Source of the DNA: Pseudomonas viridiflava
GTDB lineage: Bacteria; Pseudomonadota; Gammaproteobacteria; Pseudomonadales; Pseudomonadaceae
Assembly: GCF_900583165.1 (NCBI RefSeq)
Contig: NZ_UTKY01000122.1
Coordinates: 243,102 to 307,101 of the forward strand
DNA length: 64,000 nt
Direction: 5' to 3'
Shown here: in pieces, positions 35,954 through 45,009 of the stretch
How positions within the stretch are numbered: position 1 is the stretch's first letter
How the letters are laid out: each line of letters opens with the position of its first letter
Position numbers and translations under genes: made by a program
The notes under the pieces: model-generated
Database searches by the model: none
The model's input: the letters and a program-made list of their open reading frames with translations, nothing else
What the model was told of the DNA's origin: nothing

Positions 35954-36979
35954 CTACTCAGCCCGACTCACCTCATTCAGTATCAAACTGCGGTAATGCC
36001 CAGGGTTTGACCCCACCCATTTACGAAACGCTTTATAAAACGAACTCGTATCGGCAAAGCCTAACCGCGCGGCAATTTCGGCAAAGCTGATGTGCGGCTC
36101 AGCCAACCAGATAATGGCAAGTTCCTTGCGCACGCTGTCCTTGAGGCCTTGGTAGGTTTGCCCTTCGTCGGCCAGGCGACGGCGCAGGGTAGAGGCAGAG
36201 ATGCACAGGCGCGCAGCGAAGCCGTCAGTCTCGGGCCAAGTGTCGGGGGGGAGTTGGCGCAGGTCATATTTGATGCGCGTCGCCAGGCTGTCGGGGTCTC
36301 GGTATTTGACCAGAATGTTGGCGGGCGCATGGGCCAGGAACCGCTTGAGCTCTTCGGGGCTGCGCTTGACCGGCAAGTCCAGGCAGTCGGCGGAGAAGAT
36401 CATCCGCGTACGTGGCCGGTCGAAGCGCAGGTTGTCGGAGAACATCACCTGATAGTCGTCGCAGAAAGCCGGCTGCGGGCAGCGCAACTCAATGGCCAGA
36501 ATCGGAATCCGCCGACCCGCCAGCCAACACGCCACACCGTGCACGATCATCCAATAGGTAAAACAGGTAAACGCCCGCTTGGGCTCCGGCTCGGGTTCAT
36601 GCAGCACGATTTCAGCCAGGCTTTGTTGGCGCACCAATTGCGCAGGCATGCGCTCCAGCATCAGGGACAGAAAACCCAAGCCGGTTTCCAGGCTGGCGCC
36701 GAGCGTCGGTTGCGCCATAGCCGCGCGACAGAGGAATGCCAGGCTACCGGACTTAAGCTTGCGCGGGTCCATGCCAAAAAACTCGTCATCCGTGCGCCGC
36801 GCCAATAAACGCCAAAGGCGCGCATAGGACGTCGCCGACACCCGTGCATTGGCATGCTCCAGCAGAGCCGGATCGATACCGGCCTTAGCCAGCACCTCAA
36901 CGCTGCCCGCACCCGGCGCACAGCTCTGCAACAAGGCTTCACGCACAAGATGAATGGAGATGGTGTCTTTTTCCGACAT
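35954..36979 (-). CDS. AraC-family transcriptional regulator
   Basis: A 341-residue regulator. The N-terminal arabinose-binding-like domain (AraC_binding_2 type, with ARVSATSYARLWRLLAR) is followed by a C-terminal double helix-turn-helix: AARLCISASTLRRRLADEGQTYQGL and FAEIAARLGFADTSSFYKAFRKWVGSNPGHYR. It lies between the toxin-like gene and the iron-uptake operon, transcribed away from the latter; the 178-base spacer on its upstream side holds the Fur box. The target is unknown; many relatives control neighbouring catabolic or virulence genes. Confidence 0.88.
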   Translation of the reverse strand: MSEKDTISIHLVREALLQSCAPGAGSVEVLAKAGIDPALLEHANARVSATSYARLWRLLARRTDDEFFGMDPRKLKSGSLAFLCRAAMAQPTLGASLETGLGFLSLMLERMPAQLVRQQSLAEIVLHEPEPEPKRAFTCFTYWMIVHGVACWLAGRRIPILAIELRCPQPAFCDDYQVMFSDNLRFDRPRTRMIFSADCLDLPVKRSPEELKRFLAHAPANILVKYRDPDSLATRIKYDLRQLPPDTWPETDGFAARLCISASTLRRRLADEGQTYQGLKDSVRKELAIIWLAEPHISFAEIAARLGFADTSSFYKAFRKWVGSNPGHYRSLILNEVSRAE

Positions 36980-37099
36980 GGGGGATCGTGCATCCGTCGC
37001 CGCAAACGTGGGCGAGCATCATAAGGTGGGTTGCGCTCGGCCACCACTGTTCAGCCGCTGTTAAGCCAGTGTTCAGCAAACGTCAAGATTGCCTGTTTA

Positions 37100-37118
37100 G
37101 TAATGAGTATCATTATGT
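37100..37118. promoter_or_regulatory. Fur box upstream of efeU
   Basis: TAATGAGTATCATTAT at 37101-37116 matches the Fur consensus core (TAATGATAATCATTAT) at all but two positions and is nearly palindromic. It lies about 40 bases before the efeU start, where Fur-iron binding would repress the operon. Confidence 0.75.
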
Positions 37119-37157
37119 TACAACTTAGCACCCTATCTAGTTCTGACGCGGTGCCGA

Positions 37158-38003
37158 ATGCTCGTTCCCTTTCTGATCATGCTGCGCGAAGGCATTGAAG
37201 CCGCCCTGATCGTTGGCATCATCGCCAGTTACCTGCAACAGACCGGCCGTGGCCAGTGGATGCCCGCCGTTTGGATTGGTGTCTTTCTGGCCGCCGCACT
37301 GGCCCTGTTGGTGGGGGGCGGTTTGGAGCTGGTCAGTGCCGAGTTCCCGCAGAAACAGCAGGAACTGTTTGAAGGCATTGTCGGCCTGGTCGCCGTGGGC
37401 ATCCTGAGTTCCATGGTGTTCTGGATGCGCAAAGTGGCGCGGTCCATCAAGCATTCCCTGCACCAATCCTTGGACCAGGCCCTCGCCGGCTCCAGGCATC
37501 AAGTGACCGCACTCATCCTCATGGTGTTTTTCGCCGTCGCCCGCGAAGGCCTGGAAACGGTGTTTTTCCTGTTGGCGGTGTTCCAACAGAGTGAAGGCCC
37601 GGGCGCGCCAATGGGTGCTTTGCTCGGTTTGGTCCTGGCGATCATCGTCGGCTTCCTGATCTACAGCGGCAGCATGCGCCTGAACCTGGGTGCGTTTTTC
37701 CGTTGGACCGGGCTGTTTATCCTCGTGGTGGCCGCAGGCATTCTCGCCAACTCGGTGCAGGCCTTGCACGAAGCGGGCGTGTGGAACCATCTGCAAACCG
37801 TGCTGTTCGATTTCAGCGCCACGTTGCCGATGGACAGCCCGCTGGGATCGGTATTCGCTGGCATGTTCGGCTATCAGGAAGCGCCGACCGTCAGCACCCT
37901 GGGCGCTTATGTGATCTACCTGGTGGTAGCGCTGGTGATGTTCTTCCTGCCGGCGCCACCGGCCAAGCCCGTTGCCACCCCCTCTTCCGTTTCCAGCCAG
38001 TAA
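37158..38003 (+). CDS. efeU: Ferrous iron permease EfeU (FTR1 family)
   Basis: A 281-residue inner membrane permease with about seven helices. Both iron-channel motifs are present: REGIE at residues 10-14 and REGLE at about 127-131. It moves iron across the inner membrane, working with EfeO and EfeB. First gene of a four-gene operon behind a Fur box, so probably expressed in iron shortage. The ribosome binding site is weak. Confidence 0.92.
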   Translation: MLVPFLIMLREGIEAALIVGIIASYLQQTGRGQWMPAVWIGVFLAAALALLVGGGLELVSAEFPQKQQELFEGIVGLVAVGILSSMVFWMRKVARSIKHSLHQSLDQALAGSRHQVTALILMVFFAVAREGLETVFFLLAVFQQSEGPGAPMGALLGLVLAIIVGFLIYSGSMRLNLGAFFRWTGLFILVVAAGILANSVQALHEAGVWNHLQTVLFDFSATLPMDSPLGSVFAGMFGYQEAPTVSTLGAYVIYLVVALVMFFLPAPPAKPVATPSSVSSQ

Positions 38004-38013
38004 GGACCGTCTC

Positions 38014-39216
38014 TTGTCCAACCCTACCCCTCAACCGGCTTCGCCTCCCCGCGCCTTGCGCTGGGCCGTGGCGGGCTCGGTGATCGTGATGATCGCCGCC
38101 GGTGGCTTGTTCTATTACGCCTCTCAGTTGGCCGCGAGCAAACGCCAAATCAACCACAACGAAATTGCCGTCACCATTCATGGCCATGCATGCGAGCCGA
38201 ACGCACTGAGTGTGCCCGCCGGACGCGCCAGCTTTCGCATCATCAACCGCTCCGACCGGGCGGTGGAGTGGGAAATCCTCGATGGCGTATTGGTCGTCGA
38301 AGAGCGCGAAAACATTGCTCCCGGCCTGAGCCAGGTGATCAACGCCAACCTGTTGCCCGGCGACTACGCCATCACCTGTGGGCTGCTCAGTAACCCGCGC
38401 GGCACCCTGCATGTGACACCCACCGCAGAGTCCGATGCCCAGGCCAAAGCCAAGCCGTCGATGGTGGCGTTTATCGGCCCACTGTCTGAGTATCGCGTGT
38501 ACCTGAGCAGCCAGGGCAGCGCACTGATCAAGGCCGCAACCGCCTTGCAACAGGCCATCGACGCCGGTGACCTGGCCCAGGCCCAGGCGCTCTACGTGCC
38601 GGCCCGTGAAGCGTACCAGCACCTGGCCCCAGCCTCTCAACGCCTGGCGGAACTGGATAACGCCATCAACGCCCGCGCCGACTACTTTGAAAAACGTGAG
38701 CAAGACCCGGCGTTCAGCGGCTTCCACCGCCTTGAATACAGCCTGTTCCAACAACGTAACCTCGACGGGCTCGCGCCGATTGCCCAGCGCCTGGTCACCG
38801 ACGTCACCACCCTCAAGCAGCAATTGCTGGCCCAGTCCCTGCCGCCGGAGCAACTGGTGGGCATCGTGGTACGCAACCTCAACAGCCTGGCGGACGTGCG
38901 CGCCATTAGCGGTGAGGAGGAGCGTTATAGCCACATCGACTTAAGTGGTTTCGCCGCCAACCTGGCAGCGGCTCACAAAGTGGTGGAGCTGATGCGTCCG
39001 TTGCTGAGCAAGTCCGCGGGCGACCTGCTGCCAAAGGTCGACAGCGCCCTCGCCGCCTTTGACGCCGAGCTGCAAGGCTTCAAGCTCGAAAAAGGCTACG
39101 TGAGCTACGACAGCGTAACGGCCGATCAGCGCAAGCCGATCGCCGACAAGGCCAAGGCTCTGGCCGCTGCACTCGATGGAATCGACCCAGCCCTTGGCCT
39201 CTCTGGCCTGCAGTGA
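38014..39216 (+). CDS. efeO: Iron uptake protein EfeO (cupredoxin plus M75 domain)
   Basis: A 400-residue periplasmic protein starting at TTG 38014, 10 bases after efeU. One N-terminal helix (about 10-35) acts as signal or anchor. A cupredoxin-like domain follows (about 45-135, with HGHACEPN and YAITCGLL). The rest is an M75/imelysin-like domain with the metal-binding GFHRLEY near residue 240 and SGEEERYSHIDL. This is the classic two-domain EfeO, thought to bind iron and pass it to EfeU. efeB starts 14 bases downstream. Confidence 0.9.
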   Translation: MSNPTPQPASPPRALRWAVAGSVIVMIAAGGLFYYASQLAASKRQINHNEIAVTIHGHACEPNALSVPAGRASFRIINRSDRAVEWEILDGVLVVEERENIAPGLSQVINANLLPGDYAITCGLLSNPRGTLHVTPTAESDAQAKAKPSMVAFIGPLSEYRVYLSSQGSALIKAATALQQAIDAGDLAQAQALYVPAREAYQHLAPASQRLAELDNAINARADYFEKREQDPAFSGFHRLEYSLFQQRNLDGLAPIAQRLVTDVTTLKQQLLAQSLPPEQLVGIVVRNLNSLADVRAISGEEERYSHIDLSGFAANLAAAHKVVELMRPLLSKSAGDLLPKVDSALAAFDAELQGFKLEKGYVSYDSVTADQRKPIADKAKALAAALDGIDPALGLSGLQ

Positions 39217-39230
39217 AGACGACCATACCC

Positions 39231-40529
39231 ATGACAGAACACACCAACCTTCAACGTCGCCGTGTCTTGCTGGGCATGGCGGCCACCGGCGCCGCGCTTG
39301 CCGGTAGCAGTCTGAGCTGCCCGGCCATGGCGGCTGCCGCAGCACAGGTCACCACCGCACCACGCAGCGACAAGACCCAGGACCACCACGACTTCTTCGG
39401 CAAGCACCAGAGCGGCATCGTCACCCCCCGCCCAGCCTGCGGCATGCTGGTGGCGTTTGACGTACTGGCCAGTGACCGCCAGGACTTGGAGCGGCTGTTC
39501 CGCACGTTGAACGAGCGCATTGCGTTCCTGATGACCGGTGGCACCGTACCGCAAGTCGACGCGAAATTGCCGCCTACCGACTCCGGCATCCTCGGCCCGG
39601 TGGTGACGCCAGACAACCTGACCATCACCGTGTCTGTCGGCGAATCGTTGTTCGATGAGCGCTTCGGCCTGACCCAAGCCAAGCCCAAACGTTTGAGCCG
39701 CATGGTGGGGTTTCCCAACGACGCACTGGAGCCCGCTCAGTGCCACGGCGACCTGAGCCTGCAGTTCAGCTCCAATACGCCGGACACCAATATCCACGCC
39801 CTGCGTGACATCGTGAAAAACTTGCCCGACCTGCTGCTGGTGCGCTGGAAACAGGAAGGCAGCGTACCGCCCCAGGCCCCTGCCCGCGCTGGCGAGCCGG
39901 CACAAAGCGCGCGCAATTTCTTGGGTTTCCGTGACGGCTCGGCCAACCCGAACTCCAACGACAACACCGCCATGAACCAGATTGTGTGGGTGCAGCCCGA
40001 CAGCGACGAACCGACGTGGGCCGCCAACGGCAGCTACCAAGCGGTGCGCATCATCCGCAACTTTGTCGAACGCTGGGACCGGACCCCGCTGCAAGAGCAA
40101 GAAAGTATCATCGGCCGCATCAAGACCACCGGCGCGCCCATGGATGGCCAGCAAGAAGCCCAGGTTCCCGATTACAGCCAAGACCCGCAAGGCAAGTTGA
40201 CGAAGCTCGATGCCCATATCCGCCTAGCCAACCCACGCACCCCGCAGACTCAGGCCAACCTGATCCTGCGCCGGCCGTTCAACTACTCCAACGGCGTCAA
40301 CAAGAACGGTCAGCTGGACATGGGGCTGCTGTTTATCTGCTACCAGGCAGACCTAGAAAAAGGCTTTATCAGCGTGCAAACCCGGCTCAACGGCGAGCCC
40401 CTGGAGGAATACCTCAAGCCTGTCGGCGGCGGGTACTTTTTTACCTTGCCGGGGGTCACGGGGCCGAAGGATTTCATCGGGCGTACGCTACTCGCCGCAA
40501 CGCACCCAAAAACAACTGCCACCACTTGA
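39231..40529 (+). CDS. efeB: Deferrochelatase/peroxidase EfeB (DyP type)
   Basis: A 432-residue heme-containing DyP-type peroxidase exported by the Tat pathway. The N-terminus has the twin-arginine signal RRRVLLGMAATGAALAG. The DyP hallmark GFRDGSANPN lies near residues 233-242, and the proximal His region ahead of IRLANPRTPQT is present. It oxidises ferrous iron or recovers iron in the periplasm for EfeO/EfeU. The ATG at 39231 is preferred over an earlier GTG at 39213 that overlaps the efeO stop. Confidence 0.92.
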   Translation: MTEHTNLQRRRVLLGMAATGAALAGSSLSCPAMAAAAAQVTTAPRSDKTQDHHDFFGKHQSGIVTPRPACGMLVAFDVLASDRQDLERLFRTLNERIAFLMTGGTVPQVDAKLPPTDSGILGPVVTPDNLTITVSVGESLFDERFGLTQAKPKRLSRMVGFPNDALEPAQCHGDLSLQFSSNTPDTNIHALRDIVKNLPDLLLVRWKQEGSVPPQAPARAGEPAQSARNFLGFRDGSANPNSNDNTAMNQIVWVQPDSDEPTWAANGSYQAVRIIRNFVERWDRTPLQEQESIIGRIKTTGAPMDGQQEAQVPDYSQDPQGKLTKLDAHIRLANPRTPQTQANLILRRPFNYSNGVNKNGQLDMGLLFICYQADLEKGFISVQTRLNGEPLEEYLKPVGGGYFFTLPGVTGPKDFIGRTLLAATHPKTTATT

Positions 40530-40555
40530 AACCAACCTCCAGAGCGCAATTTCTT

Positions 40556-41374
40556 ATGAAAAAGTCGTCTATCGCGTTGTCGTTGTTGCTGACCCTTTCG
40601 CCGCTGGCGGCGTTCGCCGCTACCGCCCCCCTGGACCTGGTGGGCCCGGTGTCGGACTACAAAATCTATGTCACCGAAGAAATCGGCGAGCTGGTCACTC
40701 AAACCCAGGCCTTTACAGATGCCATCAATCAGGGCGACCTGGCGAGTGCCAAAAAACTCTACGCACCGACCCGTGTGCACTACGAGTCCATCGAGCCAAT
40801 CGCTGAGCTTTTCAGCGACCTTGACGCGTCCATTGACTCCCGTGTCGACGACCATGAAAAGGGCGTAACCGCCGAAGACTTCACCGGTTTTCACCGCCTT
40901 GAATACGCGCTGTTTTCACAAAACACCACCCAAGGCCTGCAAGCGCTGACCGCCAAGCTTAACAGCGACGTCAACGACCTGAAGACCCGAGTCGATGGCC
41001 TGACGTTCCCACCGGAGAAAGTCGTTGGGGGTGCTGCGGCGCTGTTGGAAGAAGTCGCCGCTACGAAAATCTCCGGCGAGGAAGACCGCTACAGCCACAC
41101 CGACCTGTATGACTTCCAGGGCAACATCGACGGCGCCAAGAAAATCGTTGACCTGTTCCGTGGCCAGATCGAGAAGCAAGACAAGACGTTCCTGGCCAAA
41201 GTCGACAAGAACTTCGCCACCGTAGACAAGGTCTTGTCCAAATATAAGACCCCAGACGGCGGCTTCGAGACCTACGATAAAGTCAAGGAAAACGACCGCA
41301 AGGCCCTGGTGGGTCCGGTAAACACCCTGGCAGAAGACCTGTCGACCTTGCGTGGCAAATTGGGCCTGAACTGA
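40556..41374 (+). CDS. efeM: Second EfeO-like protein, M75 domain only (EfeM)
   Basis: A 272-residue periplasmic protein with a clear signal peptide (MKKSSIALSLLLTLSPLAAFA). It consists of one M75/imelysin-like domain with GFHRLEYALF near residue 110 and SGEEDRYSHTDLYDF near 180. It lacks the cupredoxin domain of EfeO, as in the EfeM form known from Pseudomonas syringae. It lies 26 bases after efeB, so the operon encodes both the two-domain and one-domain types. Role: iron or metal binding in the periplasm. Confidence 0.88.
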   Translation: MKKSSIALSLLLTLSPLAAFAATAPLDLVGPVSDYKIYVTEEIGELVTQTQAFTDAINQGDLASAKKLYAPTRVHYESIEPIAELFSDLDASIDSRVDDHEKGVTAEDFTGFHRLEYALFSQNTTQGLQALTAKLNSDVNDLKTRVDGLTFPPEKVVGGAAALLEEVAATKISGEEDRYSHTDLYDFQGNIDGAKKIVDLFRGQIEKQDKTFLAKVDKNFATVDKVLSKYKTPDGGFETYDKVKENDRKALVGPVNTLAEDLSTLRGKLGLN

Positions 41375-41378
41375 TTCC

Positions 41379-41424
41379 GCCCAGGCCCCTCGCGGGGCCT
41401 GGCGCTGCGCCTGAGGTCAGGCGC
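41379..41424. terminator. Hairpins between efeM and the large convergent gene
   Basis: CCAGGCCCC/GGGGCCTGG (41381-41402) and GCGCCTGA/TCAGGCGC (about 41406-41423) are two strong stems in tandem. No T-run follows, so they may act as a two-way barrier; the second overlaps the end of the convergent gene. Confidence 0.5.
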
Positions 41425-44400
41425 GGTTTGCGGGTTTAAAGTCCACCAGAGGCGTGCCCCACGGCAATCCACTTTGTGGATTAACTGCATACCAGGTATT
41501 TCCTGATGCTATGGCGACTACAGGTACACCCTGGCTTTGTCCGCTTTGCGCAGTATTGGGCTGGCGTGTTTCACTGGCGTTGGCGGCCTGAGCCATTCCA
41601 CCCCGCACGCCTAAATAGGTACGAAATTTTTCCTGCGCCGCCAGTATGTTCAGCGGCCTGGAGGGTTTTGAAGCCTTACTGAGCAGCCTTGGCGCCGCAA
41701 TTACCCCTTTCGCACCGGCGGCCATAAGGTCTGCCGCACCATCCAAAGGATTGAGTAGCCCGCTGATGGCGCCAATACTTTTTTCTGCGATACGAAAAGC
41801 CTTGGCACCAAAGGGCGCGACGACCTTCGTCGACTTAACCAACCCTTTTATCGCGCCGCCGGCGCCTCCCAACAACGCCCCGACGGTGTCAATGAGCAGG
41901 CTACGACTGCCTTCCACCAGGTTGCCCTTGGCCAGGTCCATGACGGCGCCGACAAATGGAATCATGCCCAATAGAATCTGATCGTTGCGCGCTAGGGCGT
42001 CGCGTTGTTTCTCAAGGGGCAGTTCGCCCCGTGCGAACTTTAAGACACTGCCACGATGATGGACAAAGTTGCCTTGCATGATCCGGTCGATGATCGCCTG
42101 GGTGCGAGTGGACGAAAACGTGTTAGGCACCGTGTCTGGTGGGTTGGCTTCGGAGGACCGTGGGGCAGCCCCCAGGGTATCGCCCAATTTATCAATGATG
42201 ATGCCGGGCGAGGTCACGCCCGGACGAGGCGCTGCATCGGAGCTGTAAGCCGCGAAGTCAAAGGGTTGGGTGTCGCCGATACGTACCTGGGTTTCGGAAG
42301 GTGCCCAGCGCCCGTAGGATTTGGGGCGGTTTTGTAAAGTCCCTCCAAGTACGAGCTGGTCGGGCAAATCATCGCGCTTAACGATCGTCATTTTGTCCGG
42401 GAACACTTCAAAATAGCGGACGCTTCCTTGGTACTCAGCGCGAACCAAGGTGCCTTTGCGTCCACGGCGCGCCTCCAACTGCTCTGGCGTTTCCTCGATA
42501 GTGGGCACATCACCGGTCTGTTCGCGTATCGCAAACAGTTCGACTGCACCGTATTCGAGCGCTTGCCGATCAGCCAACGGTAAGTTCGGAAGCGTGCGCT
42601 GCAGCGTCATGCCCAACCCGCGCTTGAGGTTGCTGAGGTAGTTGTCGACGGCAACGGGTAGCGCACTTTGCACGTCCGGCAGTTGGCTGATCTTCGCGTT
42701 TAACGCCTGAACATTGCGCGTGATGATCGCCTGATCTTGCTCGCTCAGGTCTCTAGGCGCCGCATACGGTGTCTTGGCAGGTTTGGGCGTAGGTGGCGGG
42801 TTCTGCGGATCCAGCAACATCCAGCGGTCCTTGACCAAGTCACCGGACATGTAGGTATCCACCAACGGGCGTGTGCGTGGCTCCGAGAGCTTCATGTTGC
42901 GCCGCGTATCCGCATCGGCAATTTGCACCTTCAGCGCCGATAACTGTGCGAGAGCAAACTCAGGAAAAACGTTTTGCAGCGCTGTAACCGCCATCTCTCG
43001 GCGTGAGGGTAGCGGCGTTTTGAATATCTTCAGCGCCTCGATAAGTCGATCATCTTGCTCCTTGAAGGCCGTACTGGCCTGCTGGTACTGCTCCGGCGTA
43101 TACCGCCCTTCTGTGGACTTAGGATAGAGACCTTGCATCACCCCCCAATCGAATAGCGTTTGCACACCGTAGCTGCTAAGCAGCTTGGCCTGTTCGGCAG
43201 TCGTGGAGTCCAGGCGACTCAACGCCATGATTTGCGAATAACTCATGGCGCGTGAGCAGCCCGCGCCCCCTTGTGCCTCCGCAATTGCGACACCCAGCCG
43301 CAAGTCGGCCCACTGCGCAGAGCCCAGGCGCAACGTCGCGGGAACGTCGCGCACCAGGAACTCGGGGGCAGCGCTTGCCAACAATAGATGGGCCATCAGT
43401 GGCGCAGCCTTCGCCTCCAGTTGAGGGTTTTGGCTCAGCTGGGCCTCGATATCTGACCGCACAGAAGCCATGTCGCGGCCATGGTTGGCTGCCTGGTAAA
43501 TGTCATAACCGGCGACGGTACCCGGTCGCGCCGGGGCGTTCGGATCCAGTTGCAGCTTGAATGTAGCAATGAGCAACTGTGCGCATTCAAGCGCGCTAGG
43601 CTCCGTGCCCCCGGCGGCGCTGCGAAAGCCCAAGTTGACTGCGATCGCCCCACCCCAGAGTTTGACGACGGGGTTCGCCAGCAACCGATCGAGCATATGT
43701 TCTGCGTTATCGCGTACTGCAGTGACTGATTGACCCTCCGGCAAGCCCGCGCTCAACAGTTGCAAAGGATTAAACCCTGCCCTCGGGTTCGCCGGTGGCG
43801 GCTCGGTCAACTTAAGCAGAAATGCTTTATCGGCTTGCGATAGCAAGCCCGGCCGCCAGGCTTTTGCCAGCAGCCCTGTGTAGTCACCACGCGCTGGCGC
43901 AGGGGGTAAGGCTGAATCAAGCCAGCGCATGACGTTGCGTAACTCGCCAATCGTCTTTGGCACCGGTAAACCGTGAGACTCCAGAACCTCACTCGCCGAC
44001 GCCGTATTGCCTGCGACACGGGTCAGCGTAGAGGCTGAATGGGTGGGGACCTGCACGTTCGTCAGCGTGACGGGTTCGTCATCTTTTTTGCCCACGACGA
44101 GCGCGCTCAAGCTATCGACCAGGAATCGGCGTTCGTCCATGCGACCAATGATCTGCCTGACGTTCAGGTTCCGATGGGCCAGCAATTGTTTGATTTCATC
44201 CGACAGGCCCGACCAATCCGTTGTCGAGATTTCTGCGCGTACGCGTGCCAGCTCTTCATCATCAGTGGGTGGCTTCACACCGTACCATTGCAAAATGGTG
44301 TCACGGGACAGATGCTGGCTGTCTGGATTGATATACGCCATGCCCTTGCCCTGCGGATCCAGGGCGCTGGCTGCAACGCGTAGTTTTGCACTGACTTGCC

Positions 44401-44860
44401 ACCAGTCGGAGTTATCCCCAAGCGTGAAGGTTTTTTTGACGCGGGACCGCCCTTCGAACACCCAGCCACTGATCGAATCAGGCTTGACCACTACGGTATC
44501 CAATGAGAGGCCTTTAGTGAGGATCCAGGCGCGCATTTCGGTGGCATTGAAAGCACTTCGCAACGCGTCAAACCCGGCATAGACAGCGGCGCCATCAGGT
44601 ACCGCCACCAGCGAGTCGGACAGATTGCCCAGGGCTGATGAACTCAGCGTATGTTGCAACTGGCGGTCGGCGGCACTCGATACTGGGGGAGCGGGTTGCA
44701 ATGTCCATTGCAAGCTTGTGCTGGCAGGCAGGTTTGGCGGTGTAGAGCGCTTGACGCGCTCAGGTGTCAGCGCAGTGAGAGGGCGCGTAGCCGGAGTGGG
44801 GAAAGATTGCTCCTCTATTGCAGGAGCCGGGGCATGCAGACGTGCAGTAATCATCGACAT
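41417..44860 (-). CDS. Very large protein of unknown function, toxin-like
   Basis: A 1147-residue protein that I cannot assign to a known family. It has a proline-rich, probably disordered N-terminus (about 1-60), a long helical middle and, near residues 990-1060, a hydrophobic stretch with QILLGMIPFVGAVMDL and GALLGGAGGAIKGLVKS, like the membrane-inserting glycine-rich segments of large Pseudomonas toxin-like proteins. The C-terminus is polar and short. No signal peptide is visible. It lies on the opposite side of the iron operon from the 865-residue metallopeptidase protein, which has a similar plan. A secreted effector or toxin is the best guess. Confidence 0.6.
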   Translation of the reverse strand: MSMITARLHAPAPAIEEQSFPTPATRPLTALTPERVKRSTPPNLPASTSLQWTLQPAPPVSSAADRQLQHTLSSSALGNLSDSLVAVPDGAAVYAGFDALRSAFNATEMRAWILTKGLSLDTVVVKPDSISGWVFEGRSRVKKTFTLGDNSDWWQVSAKLRVAASALDPQGKGMAYINPDSQHLSRDTILQWYGVKPPTDDEELARVRAEISTTDWSGLSDEIKQLLAHRNLNVRQIIGRMDERRFLVDSLSALVVGKKDDEPVTLTNVQVPTHSASTLTRVAGNTASASEVLESHGLPVPKTIGELRNVMRWLDSALPPAPARGDYTGLLAKAWRPGLLSQADKAFLLKLTEPPPANPRAGFNPLQLLSAGLPEGQSVTAVRDNAEHMLDRLLANPVVKLWGGAIAVNLGFRSAAGGTEPSALECAQLLIATFKLQLDPNAPARPGTVAGYDIYQAANHGRDMASVRSDIEAQLSQNPQLEAKAAPLMAHLLLASAAPEFLVRDVPATLRLGSAQWADLRLGVAIAEAQGGAGCSRAMSYSQIMALSRLDSTTAEQAKLLSSYGVQTLFDWGVMQGLYPKSTEGRYTPEQYQQASTAFKEQDDRLIEALKIFKTPLPSRREMAVTALQNVFPEFALAQLSALKVQIADADTRRNMKLSEPRTRPLVDTYMSGDLVKDRWMLLDPQNPPPTPKPAKTPYAAPRDLSEQDQAIITRNVQALNAKISQLPDVQSALPVAVDNYLSNLKRGLGMTLQRTLPNLPLADRQALEYGAVELFAIREQTGDVPTIEETPEQLEARRGRKGTLVRAEYQGSVRYFEVFPDKMTIVKRDDLPDQLVLGGTLQNRPKSYGRWAPSETQVRIGDTQPFDFAAYSSDAAPRPGVTSPGIIIDKLGDTLGAAPRSSEANPPDTVPNTFSSTRTQAIIDRIMQGNFVHHRGSVLKFARGELPLEKQRDALARNDQILLGMIPFVGAVMDLAKGNLVEGSRSLLIDTVGALLGGAGGAIKGLVKSTKVVAPFGAKAFRIAEKSIGAISGLLNPLDGAADLMAAGAKGVIAAPRLLSKASKPSRPLNILAAQEKFRTYLGVRGGMAQAANASETRQPNTAQSGQSQGVPVVAIASGNTWYAVNPQSGLPWGTPLVDFKPANRA

Positions 44861-45009
44861 TTCTAGTTCCTCTGTACCAGCGATCGGTAAGAGTTCTTGT
44901 CCTTAAGAACTGTCGAGAGAAACCATACAAGCCTGGCCTACAACTGCGTGTAGGCGCTGTCTCCGTTCGAAGAAGAAAATTCGAAAGACAACTGTGCATG
45001 CGCCGTTAA

